64,000 nt of DNA from Mesorhizobium sp. B2-3-4 (GCF_006442315.1 NZ_VFVY01000020.1:97389-161388), one strand, 5' to 3'; counted from the first letter of the stretch, positions 43,699 to 52,573 are shown. The notes: generated by a model not told the origin, from the sequence alone. Numbers and translations: made by a program.

Positions 43699-44403
43699 AT
43701 GTCAGTCGATGCCGCCGCCAAGTTCGACCCGTCGCGGGCCGCCGAATACGAAACCCAAAGCAGGATCGCGCTTGCCGGCTATGATGCCTGCCATGAGCTC
43801 GCCGCCTGCATGCTCGCGGCGTCGCTCGGCACCGAATCGAGCTCACGCATACTTATCGCGGGCGCCGGCGGCACCGCACGCGAGATCATCACTGCCGCAA
43901 GGCTGGAACCGTTCTGGACCTTCGTCGCCGTGGACCCGTCGAAGCCGATGCTGGATTTGGCGACATCGCGCATCGAGGCCGCCGGGCTCATGGATCGGAC
44001 TGAGACGGTGTTGGGGACCGTGTCGGACCTGCCCGAGGACGGGGGCTTCGATGCCGCGACGCTGATCGGCGTCCTGCATCATCTGCCCGGCCACGAAGCC
44101 AAGCAGACAATCCTCGGCGACATCGCCAGGCGTGTGAAAAAGGACGGTCCGCTTGTCCTGGCTGGCAATCACCATGCCTACGCTTCGCAGCCGCTGATGA
44201 TGGCGGCCTGGGCTCAGCGTTGGCGAATGAACGGAGCGACCCCTTCCGAGATCGAGGCAAAGCTTGGCAAAATCCTGCAAGGAGCCGACCCGCCGCAATC
44301 GGAAGATGCCGTCTTCGCCCTGCTTTCGCAGTCCGGCTTTACAAGGCCGCAGCGCTTTTTCTCAAGCCTGTTCTGGGGTGCCTGGATCGCATTCCGAAAG
44401 TGA
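43699..44403 (+). CDS. SAM-dependent class I methyltransferase
   Basis: A 234-residue enzyme. Motif I is ILIAGAGGTAREI near residue 51, the acidic SAM ribose-binding residue is in FVAVDPSKPML, and VLHHLPGHE follows. The substrate is unknown. MSVDAAAKFD at 43699 is the preferred start; a TTG at 43660 adds 13 residues. It is controlled from the region shared with the AraC gene. Confidence 0.83.
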   Translation: MSVDAAAKFDPSRAAEYETQSRIALAGYDACHELAACMLAASLGTESSSRILIAGAGGTAREIITAARLEPFWTFVAVDPSKPMLDLATSRIEAAGLMDRTETVLGTVSDLPEDGGFDAATLIGVLHHLPGHEAKQTILGDIARRVKKDGPLVLAGNHHAYASQPLMMAAWAQRWRMNGATPSEIEAKLGKILQGADPPQSEDAVFALLSQSGFTRPQRFFSSLFWGAWIAFRK

Positions 44404-44442
44404 TACGGGCGACGACGCGCCGGACGCGTCTTCGCGGCCGCG

Positions 44443-45309
44443 TCAGAAAGCTGTCCTGATCTTGGTGTCGGAATTGGCGAACACCTCGTCCGGCACGAAA
44501 AAGTCGCCGGCCAGCGGGCCGGTGGCGCCGGGTGCGTAAATGGAAAAGTCGCTGACGCCCTCCGCGCGCAGCACCTCTTCATCGATGTAGAAATTGCCTG
44601 TCGCCTCGCGCGACGGACGCATGAAGATGGCATGCGCGGCATCCGCCATGATGTCGGGCGAACGGCTCATCGCGGCAACCGTCGCTCCACCCAGCAGATT
44701 GCGCACCGCCGCCGTGTCGATGGTCGAGATCGGCCACAGCGAATTGACCGCGACGCCGTCCTTGGCGAACTCGGCGCTCATCCCCAGCGTGCACATCGAC
44801 ATGCCGAATTTGGCCATGGTGTAGGCGACGTGGTTCTTGAACCATTTGGCCTTCATGTCGAGCGGCGGCGCCAGATTCAGAATGTGAGCATTCTCAGCCA
44901 ACTTCAGGTGCGGAATGCACATTTTGGACACCAGGAAGGTGCCGCGCGTGTTGATCTGATGCATCAGGTCGTAGCGCTTCATGTCGGTTTCCAGCGTGCC
45001 GGTGAGCTGGATGGCGCTGGCATTGTTGACGCAGATGTCGATGCCGCCGAATTTTTCCACCGTCTTTGCAACCGCCTCCGCGACCTGCGTCTCCTCGCGA
45101 ATGTCGCACAACATGGGCAGCGCCTTGCCGCCGGCCTGCTCGATCTCCTCGGCCGCCGTGTAGATCGTGCCCGGCAACTTCGGATGCGGCTCGGCGGTCT
45201 TGGCGGCGATCGTCACATTGGCGCCGTCGCGCGCCGCCCGCAGCGCGATCGCCAGCCCAATGCCGCGCGACCCGCCGGAGATGAACAGCGTCTTTCCCTT
45301 GAGCGACAT
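44443..45309 (-). CDS. Short-chain dehydrogenase/reductase (HSDL2-like)
   Basis: A 288-residue SDR. Cofactor motif SGGSRGIGLAIA, then NNASAIQLTGTLETDMKRYDLMHQIN, which is characteristic of the hydroxysteroid-dehydrogenase-like-2 group. The Tyr-Lys pair is in AYTMAKFGM. In place of the catalytic Ser the sequence reads NLAPPLDM, also seen in this group. CGGAGGAAAA precedes the ATG. A lipid-type oxo/hydroxy substrate is likely, not proven. Confidence 0.87.
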   Translation of the reverse strand: MSLKGKTLFISGGSRGIGLAIALRAARDGANVTIAAKTAEPHPKLPGTIYTAAEEIEQAGGKALPMLCDIREETQVAEAVAKTVEKFGGIDICVNNASAIQLTGTLETDMKRYDLMHQINTRGTFLVSKMCIPHLKLAENAHILNLAPPLDMKAKWFKNHVAYTMAKFGMSMCTLGMSAEFAKDGVAVNSLWPISTIDTAAVRNLLGGATVAAMSRSPDIMADAAHAIFMRPSREATGNFYIDEEVLRAEGVSDFSIYAPGATGPLAGDFFVPDEVFANSDTKIRTAF

Positions 45310-45426
45310 TTTTCCTCCGCGTGAATTGTCTCGTTGCGCGATCCTTGCGCGCGCCGCAGCGGGATACAAGAGCTTCTGGCGCGAAGTTATGGTGACGCTG
45401 CGGAGGGTCTCACAGAACTTGGGTTC

Positions 45427-46056
45427 CTAAACCAGCACCAGCCCCTGCCGCATGGCGATCGCGATGGCATCTGTCCGGTTCGCCGCGCCGAGCTTGATCA
45501 GGATCGCGGCGACATGGAACTTCGCCGTGTGTACGGAAATATTGAGCCGCCGCGCGATCACCTTGTTGGGCGCGCCTTCGGCCAGCAGCGCCAGCACTTC
45601 CGCCTCGCGTGGCGACAGCGCCGGATGAGCGGCATGCTCGTCGGAAGCTTCCTCTTCCAGCGGCTCGCTTTCACCGCCGCGGAAATCCTGCGGGCTGGCG
45701 CGCACACCGGCGGAAATCCGATAACCCACCGCCGCCAGCCGCACCGCCGATGCGATGAGCAGATCATCAGCGCCGGCGGCCATGACGGCGAGGACTTCGC
45801 CGGCTGGCCGCTCGCCCTCGGCGCGGCCCGACAGCAGCACCCGCGGCGTCGAGGCCGGCACGGCATCGCTGCTCCTGTCGTCGACGACGGCCACATCGGC
45901 CGGACCGGCCACGACCGGCAACAGATCCTCGCTGGCGGCGAGAGAGGCTGCAAGCTGTTCGGCGCGCGCCGCGTCGCCAAGCGCGATCAGCACCACCAGC
46001 CGCCGCGCGGTGGTGCTGTCACTCATGATGCGATCGCTGGCCGATATGTCCATCAT
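45427..46056 (-). CDS. LuxR-family HTH response-type regulator
   Basis: A 209-residue regulator. The C-terminal HTH is LSPREAEVLALLAEGAPNK, then VIARRLNISVHTAKFHVAAIL. The N-terminal half resembles a receiver fold (VVLIALGDAARAEQLAASLAAS) but no clear phosphoacceptor Asp context is seen, so it may be a degenerate receiver. GAGAGGA just precedes the ATG pair (46056/46053). It starts 5 bases after the stop of the HtrA-like pseudoprotease gene, so both are on one transcript. Confidence 0.85.
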   Translation of the reverse strand: MMDISASDRIMSDSTTARRLVVLIALGDAARAEQLAASLAASEDLLPVVAGPADVAVVDDRSSDAVPASTPRVLLSGRAEGERPAGEVLAVMAAGADDLLIASAVRLAAVGYRISAGVRASPQDFRGGESEPLEEEASDEHAAHPALSPREAEVLALLAEGAPNKVIARRLNISVHTAKFHVAAILIKLGAANRTDAIAIAMRQGLVLV

Positions 46057-46061
46057 TCCTC

Positions 46062-46934
46062 TCAGGAGAGCGGCTTCTCGCCGACGGTAAGTTGCACGTC
46101 GCGCTTTTCGCCGCCGCGCACGACGCCAAGCGTCACCGAAGCGCCGGCGCTGTCGGGTCCGAGCCTGCGGATCAGATCGCGCGGGCCATGCACGGCCTCG
46201 CCGTTCCAGGCCACGATGATGTCGCCGAGCGACAGGCCGGCGGCCTTGGCCGGGCCATTGTCGTCGAGGCTCATCACCATCGCGCCCTTGGCGTCGCGGT
46301 CGCGCACCGGATGCAGGCCGGCGCCGAGATAGCCGCGCGCGACATGGCCTTTTTCGCGCAGTGTCGCCGCCGCCCGCTCGATCGTCTCGTAGGGCATGAC
46401 CAGCGCGCGCCCGCGCGGCCCGAACAAAAGCATGCCGATCAGCGCGCCCTTCGCGTCCAGCACCGGACCGCCCTCGAAGCGGCCGCCGGCGCCGACGGCC
46501 AGGTTGATGCGCCGGTCGATCGTGCCGCCGCGCATCGAGCGCCAGGCCGGGCCGACCTCGCCGACCGAGCCCGACACCGCCAGCAACGAACCCTCGCTGC
46601 TGCCGACGGCGATGGCGATGTTGCCCGGCCGCACGGCATCGGCCCTGGCAAGGACAGGCGCGGCGGCCGCATCCGCCGGCTTCAGGAGGGCCACGCCCGT
46701 CGAAGGATCACGGCCGACGAGTTCGGCCTTCGCCGTCTCGCCTGAGGCCAGCGTCAGTTCGATCTCCTCGCCGGCCTCGACGGCCTCCTCGGCGGTGACG
46801 AAATAGCCGTCACGCCAATGGAAGGCGCTTACGGTGCGGTGATGATGGGTGGCGAAGCTCGCCGTCGCGAGAGCCGCCTTCGCGGCCAGATCGGCAATGG
46901 CGTCTGAAAACGCGCTTGGATTGAAGTCGCTCAT
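46062..46934 (-). CDS. HtrA/trypsin-like pseudoprotease with PDZ domain
   Basis: A 290-residue protein with a trypsin-like domain (about 1-185) and a PDZ domain (about 190-285: GYLGAGLHPV, AKAAGLSLGDIIVAWNGEAV). Compared with the active paralogue at 47159, all three catalytic positions are changed: His to Glu50 (VTAEEAV), Asp to Gly80 (DPSTGVALL) and Ser to Glu154 (GRFEGGP). It should be unable to cleave peptides. There is no signal peptide, so it is cytoplasmic. CAGGAGA precedes ATG 46934. It is divergent from the active paralogue and co-transcribed with the LuxR gene. Confidence 0.85.
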   Translation of the reverse strand: MSDFNPSAFSDAIADLAAKAALATASFATHHHRTVSAFHWRDGYFVTAEEAVEAGEEIELTLASGETAKAELVGRDPSTGVALLKPADAAAAPVLARADAVRPGNIAIAVGSSEGSLLAVSGSVGEVGPAWRSMRGGTIDRRINLAVGAGGRFEGGPVLDAKGALIGMLLFGPRGRALVMPYETIERAAATLREKGHVARGYLGAGLHPVRDRDAKGAMVMSLDDNGPAKAAGLSLGDIIVAWNGEAVHGPRDLIRRLGPDSAGASVTLGVVRGGEKRDVQLTVGEKPLS

Positions 46935-47158
46935 ATGGGTCTCCTGGGTTTCTCTCATGTCCCAGATATCGCTCGACGGCGCGCTTGCAGGTACTCGCCT
47001 GACGGCTAGTTGCTGACTTGACTGGCCATCTGGTCAGGTCGCGGCGGTTCGCGCCGCTCCGCACATATAGTGCGTGCCGGCCAAAAGTGCTCACCAGTTC
47101 GGGATGACGGCACATACACGAGAAACGCATCGTTGCGCCTGACAATAGGAGCCCGTCC

Positions 47159-48124
47159 ATGGCCCTTGCCGCCCAGAAATTTGAAACCGATGAAGCGCTG
47201 GCCGACGGCTTGCTGCTCGACACCTACTCGACGACGGTCGCGGATGCCGTCGACCGCATCGGGCCGGCCGTCTGCCGCATCGAGCGCGTTGGCGGCCAGG
47301 GCGGTCATGGTTCGGGTTTCGTCATCGCGCCGGATGGGCTTGTGGTCACCAACTTCCATGTCGTAGGTGACGCCAGGACAGTGCGCGTCTCGATGCCGGA
47401 CGGCGCCTCGAGCGAGGGCCGCGTGCTCGGCCGCGATCCCGACACCGACATTGCGCTGGTGCGCGCCGACGGCAGCTTTGCCGACGTGGCGCCGCTCGGC
47501 GATTCCAAGCGGCTCAGGCGCGGTCAGATCGCGATCGCCATCGGCAACCCGCTCGGCTTCGAATGGACCGTCACTTCGGGCGTCGTCTCCGCGCTCGGCC
47601 GTTCGATGCGCGCTTCGACCGGCCGGCTGATCGACGACGTCATCCAGACCGATGCCGCGCTGAACCCCGGCAATTCGGGCGGGCCGCTGGTGTCGTCAGC
47701 GGGCGAAGTCATCGGTGTCAACACCGCCATGATCCATGGCGCGCAAGGCATCGCCTTCGCGGTCGCCTCCAACACCGCCAGGTTCGTCATTTCCGAGATC
47801 ATCCGCTTTGGCCGCGTGCGGCGCGCCTTCATCGGCGTCTCCGCCGACACCACCAATCTGCCGCGCCGCGCCGCTCTCTTGTCGCAGGTATCGACCAGCA
47901 CGGCGGTGCGCCTGCGCAGTGTCGAGAAGGGCGGCCCGGCGGCCAAGGCTGGCCTCAAGGAAGGCGACATCATCGCGGCGATAGACGGACGCCCGGTCAC
48001 CGGCGTCGACGATCTCGTGCGCATGCTCGACGCCGAGCGCATCGGCCGCGAGACGCTCTGCACCGTGGTACGCCGCACCGGCGTCAGCCAGGTGGCGGTT
48101 ACGCCGGTGGCACGGGCGAGTTGA
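47159..48124 (+). CDS. HtrA-like serine protease with PDZ domain, intact triad
   Basis: A 321-residue protease. Triad visible as His67 (VTNFHVV), Asp97 (DTDIALV) and Ser173 (NPGNSGGPLV), followed by a PDZ domain from about residue 225 (FIGVSADT, GGPAAKAGLKEGDIIAAIDG). It lacks a signal peptide or membrane anchor, unlike DegP/DegQ, so it seems cytoplasmic. AGGAG precedes the ATG. It is divergent from the inactive paralogue; a 224-base region separates the two starts. Role inferred: quality control or regulated proteolysis. Confidence 0.87.
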   Translation: MALAAQKFETDEALADGLLLDTYSTTVADAVDRIGPAVCRIERVGGQGGHGSGFVIAPDGLVVTNFHVVGDARTVRVSMPDGASSEGRVLGRDPDTDIALVRADGSFADVAPLGDSKRLRRGQIAIAIGNPLGFEWTVTSGVVSALGRSMRASTGRLIDDVIQTDAALNPGNSGGPLVSSAGEVIGVNTAMIHGAQGIAFAVASNTARFVISEIIRFGRVRRAFIGVSADTTNLPRRAALLSQVSTSTAVRLRSVEKGGPAAKAGLKEGDIIAAIDGRPVTGVDDLVRMLDAERIGRETLCTVVRRTGVSQVAVTPVARAS

Positions 48125-48132
48125 CCTGAGAA

Positions 48133-48153
48133 GGGCGGACCTTCGGCCCGCCC
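48133..48153. terminator. Hairpin between convergent genes
   Basis: GGGCGG pairs with CCGCCC around a CTTCGG-containing loop, in the short gap between the protease and patatin stops. It could serve both directions. No T-run, so moderate support. Confidence 0.45.
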
Positions 48154-48158
48154 CTGCC

Positions 48159-50999
48159 CTAGTTGATTTCCAGTCCCTGATTGCCCAGCCGCATCTTCAG
48201 CAAGGTGACGCGGCTTGCCTGCATTGAATCCAGACCCTGGACGCTTGCGGTCTGCTGCCGTTCGCGAAGCGCCACGCGCATGGCGTGAAACCCGAGCGAG
48301 CGGTAGGCTTCCATCTGCTCCTCGGAGAAGAACTGATCACTGGTCGGCTCATTGGGGAAAAGCGGGTAGCGTCGTTCGTAGTCGAGGACATAGTCGGGCT
48401 CGTCACCGGTGACCGACGCCTTGACGTAAAGCAGGATGCCTTCGACCGGATCATTCTCGTAGAGGATCTTGCCGACAGCGAAATGCCGCAGATGCAGTTC
48501 CGATTCCGCCGGGATGATCTTGGTGCGGTTGGCGTCGCGCGCCAGCGCCGCATCCCGCACCGGCCGCCAGTCGAGCGAGATGCGTGCGCCGAGATCAATC
48601 CTGGCGAAGCGCTGCACATCGGTGAAGGCGCCGAAATTCATGCCGGCATCGGCCTCGGCATCGACGACGATGATCAGCTTGCACTTGCGCTTCAGCAATT
48701 GATAGAGACCGATATTGTCGATATGGCCGCCATCGGTGATGTAGACGCGCGAACTGTCCGACCTCAACTGTCCCGTCGCCTCCGCAAGCAGGTACAGCCG
48801 CAATATGTCCTCCCAGCTGCGCCTTGGACGCTCCTCTTCGGTCGCGACCGGGCCCAGGATGGCACGCTCGCTTTCAAGCGCGACCCGGCTTGGATTGGGA
48901 AGCCAGAATCCCAGCCGCAGGTTGAGCAACGCCAGCGTCGGCCCAAGCAGGCCGAGACTGATCCGTCCCATGCTCGAAGAGATGGCGGCACCCGAAATCG
49001 CGGCCGCCGCCGCGAGATCCAGTTGGCCTTCCTCCTTGGCCATCGCGGCCGATGCCACGTAGCCTGTCGATTCACTGCCGACGAAGTGTTTTGAAAACAG
49101 AAAGAACTCGGCATTGCGTCCCCGCTTGCTGGGATCGGCCAGCGGCAGGCTGGCGGCTACCTTTGCCGGAGGCTGGCGGCGGGGCGGCAGCGTGATGTCG
49201 GGCCCGCCCCACCAGGCGCTCAACCTGATCGCGGCGGCAATCTTCTTGCCCGCCCAGCGGACCGCGCTGGCGACGAATGATTTTCTCGCAGGTCCGGCGG
49301 CTTGCCTGGCGTGACGGACATTCAACGTGCCGTTTATCAAGAGATAAGGCGCCTTGGCGCCAAGCCCCTTCAACGCGATGTCGGGCATTCCTTCGCTGCC
49401 GCCGAGCCGGAACGCCCAGCGCAGCCGGTCGCGGTAAAGGCGGTGCAGGCCATTGGCATTCTCGGTGAAATTGAAGGCCACCGTTATCACGATCACGGTA
49501 ATGGCCAGATAATTGAGCAGCACCGTGAATTCGTCGGCATGCCAGAAACCGCCCGACATCCTGGCGGCCACGGCGAAAAGACCTGAACTCGCAAGCACCA
49601 GAACCACCTTCACGACCACGGATCCGCTGTAGTCATGCCTCATCGCGGCAAAGAAGGCGGTGAGCCGGCCAGGCGCCAGATCGTCGGCAAGATAGCGGAC
49701 CGCGAAGGTTCGCCCCAGCAGGAACAGCGCCGTGCAAACGGCCAGGCAGGTGAACAGCAGGTGGCTGTCGGCGGTCAGCCAGGCCGGGCCGTAGGCGTAA
49801 CCGCTGGCACGGCCAAAGAACCACGACACGTTGAAGCCGAGGAACGTGATCGCAGATATCTTGATGCCCCAGAGCGTGATCAGCAGAAAGAAACCATAGA
49901 TCAGCAACGGCAAGGCAAGGCCTAGCGCGAGGAACGCCGCCCGCGCCAGGTAGCCGCGGATCTGATGCCCGATCTTCGGCGAATTCAGCGCCTTCTGCAC
50001 CCAGGAAATCAGCAAGCCTCTGAAAGCCGCGGTGGCGGTGACGATCGCCGCGGCGGCCGTGATCAGCGCCTTGAGCGTTTCCAACGTGGTCTGCCGGTGG
50101 CCGGACTTCGGCGAGGTCACCTCGATCAGCCACAGGATGATCTTGGGCTGCACTTCGATCAGGAACAGGCCGGCCGTGACCAGCAGCAAGGTACGGCCAT
50201 CCTTGGCCCAGAGGCTGTCCTGTTCCAGATGCTCGCCCTTGCGCGCGATGGCATAGCTGTCGGAGTAGGATCGCCGCAGCCCCCATCCAACCAGCCACAC
50301 CGCGAAGACCACCAGGGCCGAGCGCGACAGCACGAAAGGATTGGCGATCATCGATCGCAGGCTGGCACCCCATCCGGTCATGCCCCAGTCGGCCCCCAAC
50401 AGCCAGTTGGCGACGTCGAGAACGATGCTGTGGCCGAGATGATCGGTGGTCGGGTTCGTCAGGATGATGAATGTCGCCAGCGGCAGGACAAGGGTCAGCA
50501 GCAGCAGGAAATTCACCATCCAGCCGCGCATGAGGATGCCGACAGAAAGGGTGATGTCGCGAAAGCCGCGCGGCGCCAGAAAACGGCTGTTGTCACGGAT
50601 ATGGCCGACGAGCTTGTTGTCATGCACGTCGTCGTCGGAGGCGAAGGGAAAATCGAGCTGATCGTCGTTGCCTCTCCTCGCCTGCTTGAGTTCCTGACGC
50701 GTCATGTCGGCGACCATCGCCGATCCGATATAGCCGCCGCCCGATACCGTCGACAGATAGTCGATCCTGGGTATGAGCTTGTACTGGTCGAGCGCCTGTA
50801 ACGCGCCAAGGCAAAACGAAGCCGACCTTATCCCGCCGCCCGACAGCGCAACGCCGAACAGCCAGGCAGGATCATGCCTGGGAACGGAATCCGGCTTACC
50901 GCCGCTGGCATCGTTCGAAACCTTCACGCCCAGTCTCTTGCGGCGATGGATGATCGAACGATACTCGGACCGCAGAACCGTCTTGAAGTCGGTGGCCAT
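48159..50999 (-). CDS. Large membrane patatin-like phospholipase
   Basis: A 946-residue protein. Near the N-terminus are the patatin oxyanion motif SGGGIRS (53-59) and the nucleophile region STVSGGGY with Ser86. The Asp partner appears only at TDGGHIDN (Asp756). The roughly 650 residues between them include about eight to ten hydrophobic segments (from residue 157 to about 525) and a soluble part. ATG at 50999 follows GGGGGGAG. Hydrolysis of membrane lipids is likely from the dyad, but the substrate is unknown. No partner nucleotide cyclase or phage-defence gene is adjacent. Confidence 0.82.
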   Translation of the reverse strand: MATDFKTVLRSEYRSIIHRRKRLGVKVSNDASGGKPDSVPRHDPAWLFGVALSGGGIRSASFCLGALQALDQYKLIPRIDYLSTVSGGGYIGSAMVADMTRQELKQARRGNDDQLDFPFASDDDVHDNKLVGHIRDNSRFLAPRGFRDITLSVGILMRGWMVNFLLLLTLVLPLATFIILTNPTTDHLGHSIVLDVANWLLGADWGMTGWGASLRSMIANPFVLSRSALVVFAVWLVGWGLRRSYSDSYAIARKGEHLEQDSLWAKDGRTLLLVTAGLFLIEVQPKIILWLIEVTSPKSGHRQTTLETLKALITAAAAIVTATAAFRGLLISWVQKALNSPKIGHQIRGYLARAAFLALGLALPLLIYGFFLLITLWGIKISAITFLGFNVSWFFGRASGYAYGPAWLTADSHLLFTCLAVCTALFLLGRTFAVRYLADDLAPGRLTAFFAAMRHDYSGSVVVKVVLVLASSGLFAVAARMSGGFWHADEFTVLLNYLAITVIVITVAFNFTENANGLHRLYRDRLRWAFRLGGSEGMPDIALKGLGAKAPYLLINGTLNVRHARQAAGPARKSFVASAVRWAGKKIAAAIRLSAWWGGPDITLPPRRQPPAKVAASLPLADPSKRGRNAEFFLFSKHFVGSESTGYVASAAMAKEEGQLDLAAAAAISGAAISSSMGRISLGLLGPTLALLNLRLGFWLPNPSRVALESERAILGPVATEEERPRRSWEDILRLYLLAEATGQLRSDSSRVYITDGGHIDNIGLYQLLKRKCKLIIVVDAEADAGMNFGAFTDVQRFARIDLGARISLDWRPVRDAALARDANRTKIIPAESELHLRHFAVGKILYENDPVEGILLYVKASVTGDEPDYVLDYERRYPLFPNEPTSDQFFSEEQMEAYRSLGFHAMRVALRERQQTASVQGLDSMQASRVTLLKMRLGNQGLEIN

Positions 51000-51223
51000 G
51001 GCTCCCCCCGATGCCAACCCTGTTGAATTATACAGCAGGCCGGAAAGTTTTCAGCAAGGATTATTGCATTCGGGAAGTTGAACCGGCCCTTTTCAGCCAA
51101 GATTTGAAACAAGACCGATTATAATGTCGCGGCAATCACCTTGCCGCCGGCAAGCCATCGGACGGGCAGCGTCAGGCAAGACGGCGCGAGCGGCATCCCG
51201 GCGGCGCCTGCCGGCAGGACCCC

Positions 51224-51649
51224 TCACGCCCCCGCCGCCCCTTCCGCATACTGCGCCAGAAATTCCTCGCTGGGCGGGATCGGCTTGATCACGTCGATCA
51301 GCACGCCGTTGGGATCCCTGGTGATGAAGTGGCGCTGGCCGAAAGGCTCGTCGCGCAGTGTCCGCAGGATCGGCAGGCCGGCGGCAAGGATCCGGGCATA
51401 GACCGCATCGGGGTCGCGAACCTCGAAATTGATCAGCAGGCCCGACGTCCGCCCCCGCCCCTGCTCGGGAATGGTCTCGTGGTCGCCCTGGACGATGCCG
51501 AGATTGACGCGTTTGCTGTCGACCGATTGCAGATGCACGTACCAGTCGCTTTCAAACAGCGGCTGGAAGCCGAAATGCTCGACATAGAACGCCGCCGTGC
51601 CGGCGACATCGCCCGTCATCAGCACCGGATAGTAGCTCGTCGTCTTCAT
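51224..51649 (-). CDS. VOC-superfamily protein (glyoxalase/bleomycin-resistance type)
   Basis: A 141-residue protein, with MKTTSYYPVLMTGDVAGTAAFYVEHFGF as its first module (split here for reading) and a second module with RHFITRDPNGVLIDVI. GGGAGAAAGAAAG precedes the ATG. It is divergent from the TetR gene, and the two copies of a palindromic box lie between them, so it is almost certainly the regulated target. A role in handling a toxic or electrophilic compound is a fair inference. Confidence 0.85.
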   Translation of the reverse strand: MKTTSYYPVLMTGDVAGTAAFYVEHFGFQPLFESDWYVHLQSVDSKRVNLGIVQGDHETIPEQGRGRTSGLLINFEVRDPDAVYARILAAGLPILRTLRDEPFGQRHFITRDPNGVLIDVIKPIPPSEEFLAQYAEGAAGA

Positions 51650-51665
51650 CTTTCTTTCTCCCGTC

Positions 51666-51716
51666 AATTAACATACAGTCTGCATGTAAGTTGAATTAAC
51701 ATACAGGCTGCATGTA
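51666..51716. promoter_or_regulatory. Duplicated TetR operator between VOC and TetR genes
   Basis: Two near-identical 23-base boxes, 51666-51688 and 51694-51716, each reading AATTAACATACAG(T/G)CTGCATGTA. They start 28 bases apart and contain the dyad ACATACAG..CTGCATGT. The second box runs into the TetR start codon, so binding would block both genes. Confidence 0.75.
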
Positions 51717-52309
51717 TGCAACAGGATTCCGCGCGCCGCTCGAACCGCGACCGCACCGAGGCGACGCGCGCCGAGCTGATCGCCGCGGCGCGAAGACTTT
51801 TCACGCAGAAATCCTACGCCGAGACAAGCACGCCGGAGATCGTCACCGCGGCCGGGGTGACGCGCGGCGCGCTCTATCACCATTTCGCTGACAAGCAGGC
51901 GCTGTTCGCCGCCGTGGTCGAACAGGAAGCGGCGGCGGTAGCGGGCGAGATCGACCGCGCCTCCCCGCCTTCGCTCGGTGCCCGCGATGCGCTGCTTGCC
52001 GGCTCCGATGCCTATCTTGCCGCCATGCGGGTACCCGGCCGCACGCGGCTTCTGCTGCTCGACGGCCCGGCCGTGCTTGGCCGCGCCGAAATGGATGCCA
52101 TCGACAACCGCCACGGCAACCGTTCGCTGCGTGAGGGCCTTGTCGCGGCCATGCGCGCGCGATCGATGACAAAGCTGCCGGCGGAGGCGCTGACGGCCCT
52201 TCTTGCCGCCGCTTTCGACCGGGCGGCGCTGGCCATCGAGGCGGGCGCACCGGCCGAGGAGTACCGCGCCGTTCTGACAGCGCTCATCGATGGCTTGTCC
52301 CGCGCCTAG
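51716..52309 (+). CDS. TetR-family transcriptional repressor
   Basis: A 197-residue regulator. The HTH is at residues 20-62 (IAAARRLFTQKSYAETSTPEI and VTRGALYHHFADKQALF). The C-terminal ligand domain resembles the TetR_C_11 type seen in antibiotic and solvent response. The start codon lies in the operator, so the gene is probably autorepressed, together with the divergent VOC gene. Confidence 0.9.
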   Translation: MQQDSARRSNRDRTEATRAELIAAARRLFTQKSYAETSTPEIVTAAGVTRGALYHHFADKQALFAAVVEQEAAAVAGEIDRASPPSLGARDALLAGSDAYLAAMRVPGRTRLLLLDGPAVLGRAEMDAIDNRHGNRSLREGLVAAMRARSMTKLPAEALTALLAAAFDRAALAIEAGAPAEEYRAVLTALIDGLSRA

Positions 52310-52438
52310 CTGGCAGGCAGCACGCATCCGCGCTCCGGCGGTGACGATGAAAACCGCCGCGCGACGCAACCGAACCAGCGCGATGCCGTTATGACTGAGC
52401 TTACCAACCCGGCGGGAGCCAGCACTCGGGACCGACAG

Positions 52439-52537
52439 ATGAAAAAGACCTATGAGAAACCGACACTACGCAAGCGCGAAAAATTGACCGCACGCACGGC
52501 GCAGATCGTGGTTTCCGGGGTGACGATGATCCAGTGA
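52439..52537 (+). CDS. Short ORF with RiPP/lasso-leader-like sequence
   Basis: A 32-residue ORF: MKKTYEKPTLRKREKL, then TARTAQIVVSGVTMIQ. The leader-like part has the YxxPxL pattern and a Thr at the position expected before a cleavage site (TART-A), as in lasso-type precursors; rhizobia carry many such orphan 'KKTYEKP' peptides. The tail lacks Asp/Glu, so a normal lasso ring is not possible. No maturation enzyme is nearby. An in-frame ATG at 52391 would give 48 residues. The ribosome site is weak (GGGACCGAC). Confidence 0.55.
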   Translation: MKKTYEKPTLRKREKLTARTAQIVVSGVTMIQ

Positions 52538-52573
52538 TTCCAGGGCGAGCTGCGGGGCTTGGGCGTTGCCGGA

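Noticed and set aside
48159..50999. Patatin as part of a CBASS-type phage-defence operon
   Set aside because: No nucleotide cyclase, Cap2/Cap3 or sensor gene lies on either side, and the membrane-split architecture differs from CapV.
52391..52438. Sixteen-codon upstream extension of the RiPP-like ORF
   Set aside because: In frame, but the KKTYEKP leader normally begins at or near the Met at 52439; the extension shows no leader features. Kept as an alternative only.
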